Part shown: one piece after another, positions 1 to 7,793 of the stretch
Layout: each line of letters starts with the position of its first letter
Position numbering within the stretch: the first letter of the stretch is position 1
Position numbers and translations under genes: made by a program
Notes under the pieces: generated by a model
What the model saw: the letters and a program-made list of their open reading frames with translations, nothing else
What the model was told of the DNA's origin: nothing
Databases searched by the model: none
Origin: Porticoccaceae bacterium
Lineage (GTDB): Bacteria > Pseudomonadota > Gammaproteobacteria > Pseudomonadales > Porticoccaceae
Reading direction: 5' to 3'
Assembly: GCA_021773435.1 (NCBI GenBank)
Contig: JAJFKC010000041.1
Span: 1-44,134, forward strand
Length of the DNA: 44,134 nt

Positions 1-1
1 G

Positions 2-106
2 AAGTATGCTTTAGGTCGTTACATTAATGATTTTTACAATCGAACGCGGCTACACTCAGGGATTGGTTATTGTTCACCGATGGAATACGAGCGGCTAGCA
101 GCATGA
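2..106 (+). CDS. IS3-family transposase (OrfB), C-terminal fragment
   Basis: The window opens inside a reading frame that ends with the usual carboxyl end of IS3-family OrfB transposases: a segment with RYINDFYNRTRLHSGIGY followed by CSPMEYERLAA and a stop. In this family the region is the end of the DDE integrase core; the N-R-x-R-x-H-S run around the catalytic glutamate is characteristic. Only 34 residues are visible, so it cannot be told whether the copy is intact. The terminal repeat that should close the element follows at about 115-141. The element sits against half of an attC site, which suggests it landed within the cassette array. Confidence 0.85.
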   Translation, partial: KYALGRYINDFYNRTRLHSGIGYCSPMEYERLAA

Positions 107-114
107 AATTTAAT

Positions 115-141
115 GTGTCCGTTTTATCGGGGCAAGATCAC
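115..141. repeat. Probable IS3-type right terminal inverted repeat
   Basis: A few bases after the transposase stop comes GTCCGTTTTATCGGGGCAAG and then ATCACA, which resembles the terminal repeat of IS3-group elements. The left partner is outside the window, so the exact end is uncertain by a few bases. Confidence 0.5.
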
Positions 142-142
142 A

Positions 143-190
143 ATTTGCTACGCTGCGCTTCGCAAATTTCCGGTTATGCGGGGCGTTAGC
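143..190 (+). other. Right half of a truncated attC site
   Basis: The segment ends in GGGGCGTTAGC, a typical attC simple-site core (cut G^TTAGC after base 185), and carries a partly self-complementary tract (TTTGC..GCGCTTCGCAAA). The left half that would carry the complementary core is missing and IS3-type sequence lies there instead. The first intact cassette begins at base 186, and the start of that cassette is complementary to the outer core of its own attC at 1487. Confidence 0.6.
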
Positions 191-225
191 TGCTTAGCGC
201 AGGCTTGACGCTCCAATAGGATATT

Positions 226-1470
226 TTGAAATTGCCATCACCTCCATCTAGCCCCATTAATAATGTCCTCCCAATCGAAATGCAGAAAATTCGAGATTCT
301 GCTTTGGAGGCGATTGGAGAACTGGTGCCAGCGGGTCCGCCTCAGTCGCAAGCGGAAGGTAAGGGGCTGTTACTATCCTCCCGCACGAACGGTGGCCGCT
401 CGCTTCCCGAATATTTTCTGGTCTACTTTCTGCTGGTTGATTTGCTCGAATTTCCGCATTTGGGTCAGTGGGAAAAAAGTGCATGGACTGTTCCAGTCCG
501 CTACCGGGGACGCCTCTATGGAGTCGAGCACCGTAAAATGGGCCTAGGAATATTTGCTCCAAACCTCGACCCAAAAGCGAACATGAGCACTAGGCCTAAT
601 GAAGAGCAAGAGGCCGACTCGCGGGAGATCGCGACACTAATTTTAAAAGCTATAAAAGTTGCTGAACCTTACTTCTCCTGGCGGGCGGAGCAGGCGGCGG
701 CAACCGCAGCGTTTAACGTTCTGAATAAGAGTCAATGGCTATTTGATCGATATGAATTCTTCCGAAATCGCCGCACCGCGCTGATCGACGAGGCGAAAGC
801 AGGACGCGAAGAGAAACACATCACGAAGACCAAACTGAGCGATGGCAGTGTAATGACAGAGGGCTTTTATCCTGCGTATTCCTTGCTAATCGAAGCAGAG
901 TGGAATGCGCATGCAGCAATAGATGCTTTCTTTAGCTGGACGGAACATGCTTTTATTCACCTTGCAATTCTTCAAGGAAGGCTGCGCACCGGAGAAGAGG
1001 TTTCGCGCATCGCTGAAGCTGACTGGAAATCGAAATTCAAGCTCGCTTTAGACCTAGATGACGCTAGTACAAAGAAGCACTACGACTCACTTCTAGATCT
1101 CCGTTTTCAGATTCGCAACTTTATGGCTCACGGCGCGTTTGGAAAGCGGGGTGAAGCATTCCAATTCCACTCGGGAGCTGGGGCTGTTCCAGTTCTGCTT
1201 ACCAGCCAGCAAGGACACAGGTATTCGTTTACCGCAAAACCAGGATTCGAGGAAACTGATGCACTTGCAGGAATTGAGCAATTTTTCGTGCATCTTTGGT
1301 CTGGCCCTTTGGGTGCTGCACGACCCTATATCTTCAGTAGTCTTCCTACCATCCTCTCGTTTGCGTCAGATGGTACTTATGCACGCGCCATGGTCTCTGA
1401 AACTGAGATGAAAGACCTCGTTTCCGATCTTACACACAAGTTTGATAACGCAGGCAACATGGACTGGTAA
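226..1470 (+). CDS. Integron cassette protein with HEPN-like RN-x3-H motif
   Basis: This is the only gene of the first full cassette (186-1587). The 414-residue product has no family I recognise over its whole length. The C-terminal half (about 215-305) is helical and ends in the segment LRFQIRNFMAHG. Residues R297, N298 and H302 form R-N-x3-H, the polar-flanked R-x4-H signature of HEPN domains, many of which are RNases in toxin or defence systems. No partner antitoxin is present in the cassette. The start is a TTG with AGGA at 218-221, spaced rather tightly; an ATG at 280 would remove 18 residues and has no obvious ribosome site. The gene has no clear promoter of its own. Function is unknown; an RNase role is inference from one short motif. 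Confidence 0.65.
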   Translation: MKLPSPPSSPINNVLPIEMQKIRDSALEAIGELVPAGPPQSQAEGKGLLLSSRTNGGRSLPEYFLVYFLLVDLLEFPHLGQWEKSAWTVPVRYRGRLYGVEHRKMGLGIFAPNLDPKANMSTRPNEEQEADSREIATLILKAIKVAEPYFSWRAEQAAATAAFNVLNKSQWLFDRYEFFRNRRTALIDEAKAGREEKHITKTKLSDGSVMTEGFYPAYSLLIEAEWNAHAAIDAFFSWTEHAFIHLAILQGRLRTGEEVSRIAEADWKSKFKLALDLDDASTKKHYDSLLDLRFQIRNFMAHGAFGKRGEAFQFHSGAGAVPVLLTSQQGHRYSFTAKPGFEETDALAGIEQFFVHLWSGPLGAARPYIFSSLPTILSFASDGTYARAMVSETEMKDLVSDLTHKFDNAGNMDW

Positions 1471-1486
1471 AATCATTTTGGAGGTC

Positions 1487-1592
1487 GCAGCTAACAAACC
1501 GATCCTGAGCGACAAAAGTATGTCGTCATGCCTTTTGCAAAAAGCGCAAAAGCCACGCCAACATACTTTCGCGCCAGATCAGGGGCGTTATG
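1487..1592 (+). other. attC site closing cassette 1
   Basis: The outer core GCAGCTAAC (1487-1495) is the exact reverse complement of GTTAGCTGC at the start of the cassette (185-193), as required if the cassette once circularised. The site ends in GGGGCGTTATG (cut after 1587). Between the cores lie imperfectly complementary arms: CCTGA and AAAGTATGT on the left against ACATACTTT and TCAGG on the right. Confidence 0.85.
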
Positions 1593-1611
1593 TTTCTCCC
1601 TTATAAAGTAG

Positions 1612-1640
1612 TTGATCAATTGGTATAACCTTGGTTATAC
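1612..1640 (+). promoter_or_regulatory. Promoter overlapping an 18-bp palindromic operator of the toxin-antitoxin cassette
   Basis: TTGATC (1612-1617), a 17-base spacer and TTATAC (1635-1640) make a good sigma-70 promoter. The perfect palindrome GTATAACC-TT-GGTTATAC (1623-1640) covers the spacer and -10 box, which is where an autoregulating ribbon-helix-helix antitoxin would bind. The antitoxin ATG is only seven bases after the -10 box and no Shine-Dalgarno sequence precedes it, so a leaderless transcript is predicted. Confidence 0.75.
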
Positions 1641-1647
1641 TTGCCTT

Positions 1648-1884
1648 ATGAAAACAGCAATCTCAATACCAGATACAGTGTTCCAGTCAGCAGAGGTTTT
1701 AGCTAAAAGGCTCGGTGTGAGTCGAAGCGAGTTTTATGCCAAGGCTGTGGAAGAATTCATAAAAAATAATATAAAACAGGGGGTTACGGACGCCCTGGAT
1801 TCTGTTTATGACGGCGAAAGTAATAGCCTCGATGATGAGCTCTACAGCATCCAATCTCAGTCTATTGAGAAGGGTGAGTGGTAG
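1648..1884 (+). CDS. MazE/PemI-like ribbon-helix-helix antitoxin
   Basis: The 78-residue product begins MKTAISIPDTVFQSAEVLA and continues with LGVSRSEFYAKAVEEFI, the strand followed by two helices of the ribbon-helix-helix (MetJ/Arc) DNA-binding fold in antitoxins of MazF-type toxins. The acidic tail after residue 50 would be the toxin-binding part. It is the first gene of the second cassette and overlaps the toxin by one base (TAGTG). The ATG was chosen over an upstream in-frame start because the protein family begins at MKTAIS and the promoter -10 box ends only seven bases upstream. It probably neutralises the toxin and represses its own promoter through the palindrome at 1623-1640. Confidence 0.85.
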   Translation: MKTAISIPDTVFQSAEVLAKRLGVSRSEFYAKAVEEFIKNNIKQGVTDALDSVYDGESNSLDDELYSIQSQSIEKGEW

Positions 1885-2222
1885 TGAAAAAAGGGGAAAT
1901 TTGGTGGGCATCATTGGCAGAGCCCAGAGGGTCTGAGCCGGGGTTTCGACGTCCAATCGTTATAGTGTCTTCAGATGTATTCAACAAGAGTAAAATTAAC
2001 ACCGTTTTAGCAGTGGTAATAACATCAAATTTAACACTCGCAGATGCGCCAGGTAACATTCAATTATCAAAACGTTCCTCGAAATTAAGCAAGGAATCTG
2101 TAATCAACGTCAGTCAAATTATCACGATTGATAAGCATTTCTTGACGGAACGCATTTCTAAATTAGGTCCTCAGCTGATGGCATCTTTAAGCGAAGGCTT
2201 ATCATTAGTCCTCGACCTCTAA
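1884..2222 (+). CDS. MazF/PemK-family endoribonuclease toxin
   Basis: The 112-residue product starts VKKGEIWWASL, with GSEPGFRRPIVIVSSDVFN and the strand TVLAVVITSNL. These are the hallmark blocks of MazF/CcdB-fold mRNA interferases, including the R-P-(I/V) catalytic-face arginine. GTG at 1884 is preferred over GTG at 1878 because the Shine-Dalgarno GAGAAGGG (1867-1874) is nine bases from the former but only three from the latter, and because family members begin M-V-K-(K/R)-G-E. The gene is translationally coupled to its antitoxin. Its stop codon is formed by the attC core at 2220-2228, as is common in compact cassettes. It would cleave mRNA when the antitoxin is lost and so stabilise the cassette array. 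Confidence 0.87.
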   Translation: MKKGEIWWASLAEPRGSEPGFRRPIVIVSSDVFNKSKINTVLAVVITSNLTLADAPGNIQLSKRSSKLSKESVINVSQIITIDKHFLTERISKLGPQLMASLSEGLSLVLDL

Positions 2223-2282
2223 CATAACAAGTTCAGGCATTAGACGCCAAAAAAAACGGCGCTAATGCTAAAAGCGTTAGAT
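2220..2282 (+). other. attC site closing cassette 2
   Basis: The outer core AACATAAC (2221-2228) is the reverse complement of the cassette start GTTATGTT (1587-1594). Arms TTCAGGCATTAGACGCC and GGCGCTAATGCTAAAA fold on each other around an A-run, and the site ends in AGCGTTAGATG (cut after 2276). Cassette 2 therefore spans 1588-2276. Confidence 0.87.
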
Positions 2283-2299
2283 GCAGAAAGGAAATAAAC

Positions 2300-2752
2300 A
2301 TGAGTATGAAAAATAGAGTTCTTCTGCATAGGACAGGACGAGATCAATACGGCAATAAAGGAAGCGCTCCACTCCCTACCTATAAGCCAAGTCAAGAAGA
2401 TGAAAAAAGAACAAGTAAAATGCGCGCACTGCATGTGAAATTAAATGGTGACTTTATTCAAGAGCATGGCACACAATGGCTTGCTCTGTTTAAAGGTATG
2501 TCTAAAAAAGCAATATGGTCATTTTTATTCCCATACCAAAAACCATCATTGGCTACGTTTTACAGTCACTCTAGAGAGTACGCTACTCTTGAGGAATATT
2601 TAAACTTTTTGCTAGTGCATAATAAACACTGGTCTTTATCGAAACTTGGCTACGAACAAGAACATATAAAAACCTCCTTAAAGCCATTCAAAGAATGTGG
2701 GCGGTATATGGTTAGTTATAAAGGCGGGGCATCATTTGCAACAAGCATCTAA
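2300..2752 (+). CDS. Hypothetical integron cassette protein
   Basis: The 150-residue product is the only gene of cassette 3 (2277-2830). It starts at an ATG preceded by AAAGGAAA with good spacing, and its stop lies within the attC outer core. I do not recognise a family. It is basic and polar at the N terminus (RTGRDQYGNKG) and rich in aromatic and hydrophobic residues in the middle (WLALFKGMSKKAIWSFLFPY). There is no signal peptide and no cysteine or metal motif. It is translated in the same direction as the other cassettes, presumably from read-through. Confidence 0.7.
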   Translation: MSMKNRVLLHRTGRDQYGNKGSAPLPTYKPSQEDEKRTSKMRALHVKLNGDFIQEHGTQWLALFKGMSKKAIWSFLFPYQKPSLATFYSHSREYATLEEYLNFLLVHNKHWSLSKLGYEQEHIKTSLKPFKECGRYMVSYKGGASFATSI

Positions 2753-2836
2753 CAAAGCAAATCAACATGGAGCGTTAAAAGCGCCGCGAAAAAAACACGC
2801 AACACTTTTAACGCCCAGGTATTTGCGACGTTATTT
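2745..2836 (+). other. attC site closing cassette 3 (last of the array)
   Basis: The outer core GCATCTAAC (2745-2753) is the exact reverse complement of the cassette start GTTAGATGC (2276-2284). Arms GCAAAT / ATTTGC and GCGTTAAAAG / CTTTTAACGC pair around the centre, and the site ends in GACGTTATT (cut after 2830). No further attC follows; chromosomal sequence with ybbP begins about 60 bases later. Confidence 0.87.
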
Positions 2837-2896
2837 TTTGCCACAAAAAGTGTCGAGTAAAATCGAACCTTCCTTGCCCGACTAAATGGATTCCTA

Positions 2897-5341
2897 TCAC
2901 GCCTCATCCCGCAACAAACTAAGCGCAGGTTTACGCAACGCCCCGCGACTAGCGAGCACCCCCACACCGGCCACCCCAAGGCCAATCAACAGGGGGATTA
3001 GTTGCCAGTACGATAGGGTAGGGTTGTCGTTAAGGAGTTGCGCTGTCAGCGGATACAGTGCCGCAAAAATAATAATCATGGCTGCCAGCGCTGCGCAGCC
3101 ACACAGCGTAATAAACTCGGCCCAGGTGACGCGATAGAGCAGGGCGCGGTTGCCGCCCAGCGTGCGCAGCAAGGCGTTATCGCGGCCTCTTTGGGCCTGA
3201 CCACCGAGCAGTGCGGCGGTTAATACCAGGGTGGCAGCTAACATTAGCAAGGCAGCGAGTAGCGCGGTCGCAGCGCTGGCCTGTCCGATAATTTCGTTGG
3301 CTTTATTCAATAAGGTATTAACATCTAGTAGTGTAATGTGGGGTAGCTGTAGCATTAGTTCGGCAAGACGCTTGCCGTCGCCGGTGGGTAACCAGAAGCC
3401 GGTTAACCAGGTGACGTCCTGTTCGGCCAGCCCGCCGGGCGCAAACATAAAATAAAAGTTGGGTTCAAAGGTGTCCCAGTCGACTTCTCTGAGGCTGGCG
3501 ATTTCTGTGTTGATCGATCCCTGGCTAGTGATAAATAGCAGTTTGTCGCCGAGCCTTAAGCCGAGTCGGTCGGCCAGTTCCTGTTCAACAGAAACGGTAT
3601 TTTTTGCCGGGTGCCATGCCCCTTCATTAATTTTATTGCTAGGCAGCATGTCTGCGGCTTCGGTGAGGGCCAGGTCACGATTTAATGCTTCATTGCGGTT
3701 TTCCTTTTCTTTGGTGACGGCCTGGCTCACGGGTACGCCATTAATTTCGGTCAGGCGGCCCCGGACAATGGGGTAGAGGGGTTGGGTGATGGCCTCTTGT
3801 TTTTCTAACCAGGTATTAAAGGTATCGAAATCTTTTTCAAACAGATTGAGAACGAAATGATTGGGTGCTTGTTCTGGTAGCCGTGAGCGCCAGTCATCCA
3901 GCAATTGATTACCAGTTTGGCCGGCCAGCGCCAGTACCGCCATGGCCATGGTTAATGCAGCCAGCAGCGGCAAGGTGAGTGACGGTCGCCGGCTAAGACG
4001 ACGCAAAGCCAGCCGCGAAGCCAGTGGTAATTTGCCACTGACCAGATCGAGTCCTTTTAAAAGCGGCCATAACAGGGCGGGTAAGCCTGCACCGAGAATC
4101 ACTAATAGCGCGAGCAAGTTGCCCAGGTCGGCCAGTGAACTGGTTAAAAAACCTGCCAGTAAAACCGGTGCGCCCAGCGCTGCGGTCAGCTCGATATTGG
4201 TCGACAGGGGCTTGGGCTTGTTGCGCTGATTTAGCACATCAATAGCCGGTACGCGTACTAATGCAGTTAACCGAGGCAACGCAAATGCCAGCCAAAGCAC
4301 CATGGGCGCGAACAGGATAGTTAGCCATTGTACTGATGTGGCCGCCATTGAACCCTGCCAGTCAAGGCTTTGGCGGAGGATACTAATCAGGGCGATACCC
4401 ACCAGGCTACCGATCGCTGAGGCTGGCAGTATGGCGATAAATTCTGAGCCGAGCAGCCGACTAATAATCTGTCGTCGGGGTGCGCCGAAGCTGCGTAGTA
4501 AGCCTGCCAGACGTGACCGATGAGCGACTCGCTCGGAGGTCGCCAGATAAATAGTGGCCCCGCAAAGCATACTGACCAGTAACACGGCAAGGTTAGCCCA
4601 CAGTGTTAATTGCTTGAGCGGACCCATCGAGCGCACGGCCGCGTTTTCGATATCTTCGAGGCGTTGATCGGGTCTTAGTGTGGGTTCCAGATTCTTTTGC
4701 AAGCGGGATATTTGGCCTGCGTCACCGCTGATCATTTGGCGGTAAGTAATTCGTGTGCCGGGACCGAGCACACCTGTGGCTTCCAAATCGTGCTGATTGA
4801 AAACAATGCGCGGACTCATGCTATAGAAGCCAGCACTTTGATCTGGCAGTTGGCGAATCACCGCACTCAGTTTGAGCTTCTTTTGGCCGATGTTTAACTC
4901 ATCGCCGGGCTGTACATGGAGCCGATCCAGCACTTGATCTGCGACCCATACTTCGCCCGGTGTTGGGCCTGCCTGCACAGCATGGGTGCCTTCAAAGCGG
5001 CCAGATGCAATTTGCATTTGGCCGTATAGAGGATATTTGTTATCGACCGCGCGGGCGCTTACCAGCAGTAATTCATCGTTGAGAACCAGCACCGTTGAAA
5101 AATCCACCACGGTGGCGGTAGCGTTGGTTTTTATTAATTCAATTTGTGCTGGCTCCGGCGCGCGCGTACCAGTTAACGCCAGTTCGCCACCGAGCATTTC
5201 AGCGGTGCGCACGGCAAAGCGTTGTTCTAGTTCGGCGTGCAATAAAATGATCGACGATAGAGCAAAGCCCGCGATGCTGATAGCAAGGGCTAGTAATTGA
5301 AAGGCTCTATCGCGCCACGGCCGCAACCAGGAGTTAGTCAT
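2897..5341 (-). CDS. ybbP: FtsX-like ABC transporter permease, YbbP type
   Basis: The 814-residue membrane protein has the layout of YbbP-type type VII ABC permeases: one N-terminal helix (about residues 14-35), a large periplasmic domain, two groups of helices each with an FtsX-like core (about 255-370 and 700-810) and a second extracytoplasmic loop between them. Both cores have the conserved small-residue helices, such as LLRSFGAPRRQI and LLRTLGGNRALL near a coupling helix. It overlaps its ATPase partner by four bases (ATGA). The E. coli ybbAP-tesA locus has the same divergent arrangement, supporting the name. The substrate is not settled; an envelope mechanotransmission or lipid role is typical of the family. 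Confidence 0.85.
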   Translation of the reverse strand: MTNSWLRPWRDRAFQLLALAISIAGFALSSIILLHAELEQRFAVRTAEMLGGELALTGTRAPEPAQIELIKTNATATVVDFSTVLVLNDELLLVSARAVDNKYPLYGQMQIASGRFEGTHAVQAGPTPGEVWVADQVLDRLHVQPGDELNIGQKKLKLSAVIRQLPDQSAGFYSMSPRIVFNQHDLEATGVLGPGTRITYRQMISGDAGQISRLQKNLEPTLRPDQRLEDIENAAVRSMGPLKQLTLWANLAVLLVSMLCGATIYLATSERVAHRSRLAGLLRSFGAPRRQIISRLLGSEFIAILPASAIGSLVGIALISILRQSLDWQGSMAATSVQWLTILFAPMVLWLAFALPRLTALVRVPAIDVLNQRNKPKPLSTNIELTAALGAPVLLAGFLTSSLADLGNLLALLVILGAGLPALLWPLLKGLDLVSGKLPLASRLALRRLSRRPSLTLPLLAALTMAMAVLALAGQTGNQLLDDWRSRLPEQAPNHFVLNLFEKDFDTFNTWLEKQEAITQPLYPIVRGRLTEINGVPVSQAVTKEKENRNEALNRDLALTEAADMLPSNKINEGAWHPAKNTVSVEQELADRLGLRLGDKLLFITSQGSINTEIASLREVDWDTFEPNFYFMFAPGGLAEQDVTWLTGFWLPTGDGKRLAELMLQLPHITLLDVNTLLNKANEIIGQASAATALLAALLMLAATLVLTAALLGGQAQRGRDNALLRTLGGNRALLYRVTWAEFITLCGCAALAAMIIIFAALYPLTAQLLNDNPTLSYWQLIPLLIGLGVAGVGVLASRGALRKPALSLLRDEA

Positions 5342-6117
5342 TGTGCGGAGCTCTCTGTCGCAGCCTCCGCCAGGCTCTCGATGCTTGATTCTGACCTTTC
5401 AAAAAGCCGACCCTCCTCAAGTTGCAGGTGACGCTGACAACGTTTGGCCAGTTGTTGGTCGTGAGTAACCAGCACCAGTGCCGTGCCGGATTCGCGATTC
5501 AGGTCAAAGAGTAATTCCCCGATGCGCCCGCCATTGGCATGATCCAGACTGCCGGTCGGCTCATCGGCAAACAAGAGTTGCGGCTGCACAGCAAAGGCCC
5601 GCGCCAGAGCGACACGCTGCTGCTCGCCGCCGGATAAGGTAGCCGGAAAGTGTTTGAGACGATGCTCCAGACCAACCCGCTGCAGCCAGTGACTGGCAGT
5701 TTTCCGGGGCGAAGCCGCGCCTTTTAACTCCAGCGGCAGCATGACGTTTTCCAGCGCGTTTAAATCGTTGACCAGATGAAAATGTTGAAATACAAAGGCG
5801 CACAATTCACCGCGACGCACTGCGCGGCCATCTTCATCCAGTTTGCTGAAAGGCTTACCGTCCAGCAGCACCTCGCCAGAGGTGGGGGTATCCAGTCCAG
5901 CCAGTAAACCCAATAATGTCGATTTGCCGCTGCCGGAGGGGCCGGTAATGGCCACGCTTTGTCCGGGAGATAAGGTAAAATCAATGTCTTCGAGCAGGGT
6001 CAGTTCACCATCTGGGCCGGGCACGGTTTTACCCACCGACTCTGCTTGTAATAGCGATTCGGCTTGTAATAGAGGTGCACCGGTGCTGGGTAATTCAATT
6101 TCGAGATTTTTATTCAT
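5338..6117 (-). CDS. ybbA: ABC transporter ATP-binding protein, YbbA type
   Basis: The product of 259 residues from this start is a LolD/MacB-like ATPase with Walker [10 protein letters not shown] (59-67), Q-loop, signature LSGGEQQR (161-168) and Walker [13 protein letters not shown]. The ATG at 6117 was chosen because the longer frame would run far into tesA on the other strand, and the upstream residues do not resemble the family. Residues 16-27 contain LLQAES twice, from an 18-bp in-frame tandem duplication near 6041-6076. The start codon overlaps that of the divergent esterase by two bases, so its promoter must lie within tesA coding DNA. It powers the YbbP permease. Confidence 0.87.
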   Translation of the reverse strand: MNKNLEIELPSTGAPLLQAESLLQAESVGKTVPGPDGELTLLEDIDFTLSPGQSVAITGPSGSGKSTLLGLLAGLDTPTSGEVLLDGKPFSKLDEDGRAVRRGELCAFVFQHFHLVNDLNALENVMLPLELKGAASPRKTASHWLQRVGLEHRLKHFPATLSGGEQQRVALARAFAVQPQLLFADEPTGSLDHANGGRIGELLFDLNRESGTALVLVTHDQQLAKRCQRHLQLEEGRLFERSESSIESLAEAATESSAQ

Positions 6118-6829
6118 GTCATCCAGATTAAAAATGTTACGACTATTGGTCCTGGGTGCTTTGATTTCGCACGGATCATACGGCACTGCCGCTTCTTCAG
6201 CACACGAATCGGCCCAGGGCTCGCCTTCAAAAAATCCAGCTGTGCTGTTGGTGCTGGGCGACAGTATCAGTGCAGCGTACGGGATTGACAAGTCGCTTGG
6301 CTGGGTCGCATTACTGGAAAGTCGATTGGATCAACAATGTCCAGGTATTGCTGTTCACAATGCTTCGGTCAGTGGTGAAACGTCAGCCGGGGGCTTGTTT
6401 CGTTTGCCGGATTTGCTAGCGAGACTCAATCCAGCCGTGGTGGTGATTGAGCTGGGCGGCAATGACGGTTTACGAGGTTTGTTGCCTGGGCAAATGCAGG
6501 ACAATTTGCAGGCGATGATTGATTTAGTGCGCCAGGCAGGTGCTGAGCCGCTACTGCTAGGTATAGTCATTCCGCCCAATTACGGTGAGGCCTATCGGCG
6601 TCTTTATGACAAAGCGATTGCCGATGTAGCGGAATCCGCCGATGTTTCCTTTGTCAGTTCCTTTCTGGAAGACGTTGGTGGTCATGCAGGTTTGATGCAA
6701 TTAGATGGTATTCATCCAACGGTATTAGGCCAGCCTGTTTTGCTAAACAATGCGTGGCAGATACTGAGCGAACCATTGCGAAAATTATGTCCTACGCTTT
6801 CACTCTCTGCTTGGGAAAATATTCCATAA
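6116..6829 (+). CDS. tesA: Periplasmic SGNH/GDSL esterase, TesA type
   Basis: The 237-residue product has an N-terminal signal peptide (LRLLVLGALISHG) and all SGNH blocks: LGDSIS with Ser50, the glycine of block II in VSGETSAGG, GGND with Asn116, and DGIHPT with Asp197 and His200. This matches thioesterase I/lysophospholipase L1, which hydrolyses acyl thioesters and lysophospholipids in the periplasm. ATG at 6116 and ATG at 6134 are both possible; neither has a good Shine-Dalgarno sequence. The gene is divergent from ybbA, as in E. coli, and its 3' end overlaps the convergent RimK-like gene by 38 bases. Confidence 0.87.
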   Translation: MSSRLKMLRLLVLGALISHGSYGTAASSAHESAQGSPSKNPAVLLVLGDSISAAYGIDKSLGWVALLESRLDQQCPGIAVHNASVSGETSAGGLFRLPDLLARLNPAVVVIELGGNDGLRGLLPGQMQDNLQAMIDLVRQAGAEPLLLGIVIPPNYGEAYRRLYDKAIADVAESADVSFVSSFLEDVGGHAGLMQLDGIHPTVLGQPVLLNNAWQILSEPLRKLCPTLSLSAWENIP

Positions 6830-7766
6830 TATAATCAAGTCGTTTTTTGATATCCCACTCGTCCTGAGCTAGTTCTTCGATAGCATTTAAACGCTTTTTC
6901 AAACCCAGTCCAGACGCGGTCTGGATGCTCAACCCGGGCCGGGCGTTAATCTCCAGCAATAAAGGGCCGCGATTCTTGTCGATGACGATGTCGCAGCCCT
7001 GATAGCCAAGACCGGTCAATTCATAACAGCTTGCAGCGAGTATCAGTAAGGTCTCCCAATTAGGTATAACGAGATTTGAGAAGTCAACGTCAGTGTCGGG
7101 ATGCCTGCGGATCACCCGATGCTTCTGAACCGCGTGAAGTGCTCTTCCGGTGCTAATATCTATCCCCACGCCAACAGCCCCCTGGTGAAGGTTGGCTTTG
7201 CCGTCCGAGGCGTGTGTTGGACAACGGAGCATGGCCATGACCGGGAAGCCCTGAAAAATAATTACCCGGATATCGGGTAACCCTTCGTAGCTGTAGCGTT
7301 GCAGGTCAGGTGTACAGTGCACTAGGGCTTCGATAAAGGCTAAATCTGGTTTGCCTCCCAGGCTGTAGACTCCACTGAGGACATTGGATATATCGTGGCG
7401 GATATCACGCAAGCCAAGGACCTGGCCACTCGGTTTGCAAAAATTCTTGCCCTCTCGGCGATTGATTACCAGAATGCCCTTGCCGCCACTGCCGCGCGCC
7501 GGTTTCACAACAAACTGCTCGAGAGGTTCGAGCAGTGCTGACAGGTTTCTGAGTTGATAGGGTGATTCCATCACACCGAGCAGGTCCGGCACGGCAATAT
7601 CGGCATCCTCGGCGGCACGCTTGGTGAGTAGCTTGTTGTCCACCAGGGGGAATCGTTTACGCTCGTTGTACCGAGATATAAACGAGATATTGCGTTCATT
7701 GATGCCCATAATCCCTCTGGCATGGAGGGTTTTTCGGCGGTTTAACAAACCTTTCCAGCTATCCAT
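6792..7766 (-). CDS. RimK-related ATP-grasp ligase (alpha-L-glutamate ligase-like)
   Basis: The 324-residue protein shows an ATP-grasp core: the lysine and glycine-rich loop in FVVKPARGSGGKGILV (about 106-121), then LLLEINARPGLSIQ (about 272-285), where the E-x-N metal ligands sit. It belongs to the group annotated alpha-L-glutamate ligase-like, related to RimK, which adds glutamates to ribosomal protein S6. It is the last gene of a three-gene operon with a transglutaminase-like 7TM protein and a retropepsin-like lipoprotein, 27 bases downstream of the 7TM gene. The target is unknown; a peptide or polyglutamate ligase role is inference from the fold. Confidence 0.8.
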   Translation of the reverse strand: MDSWKGLLNRRKTLHARGIMGINERNISFISRYNERKRFPLVDNKLLTKRAAEDADIAVPDLLGVMESPYQLRNLSALLEPLEQFVVKPARGSGGKGILVINRREGKNFCKPSGQVLGLRDIRHDISNVLSGVYSLGGKPDLAFIEALVHCTPDLQRYSYEGLPDIRVIIFQGFPVMAMLRCPTHASDGKANLHQGAVGVGIDISTGRALHAVQKHRVIRRHPDTDVDFSNLVIPNWETLLILAASCYELTGLGYQGCDIVIDKNRGPLLLEINARPGLSIQTASGLGLKKRLNAIEELAQDEWDIKKRLDYIMEYFPKQRVKA

Positions 7767-7793
7767 AAGCCTGGCGGTTCATGCTAATAGCAT

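Noticed and set aside
257-574. Minus-strand frame of 105 codons inside cassette 1, and similar antisense frames throughout the window
   Set aside because: They lie opposite well-supported genes, have no ribosome sites or family resemblance, and are frame shadows of GC-rich coding DNA.
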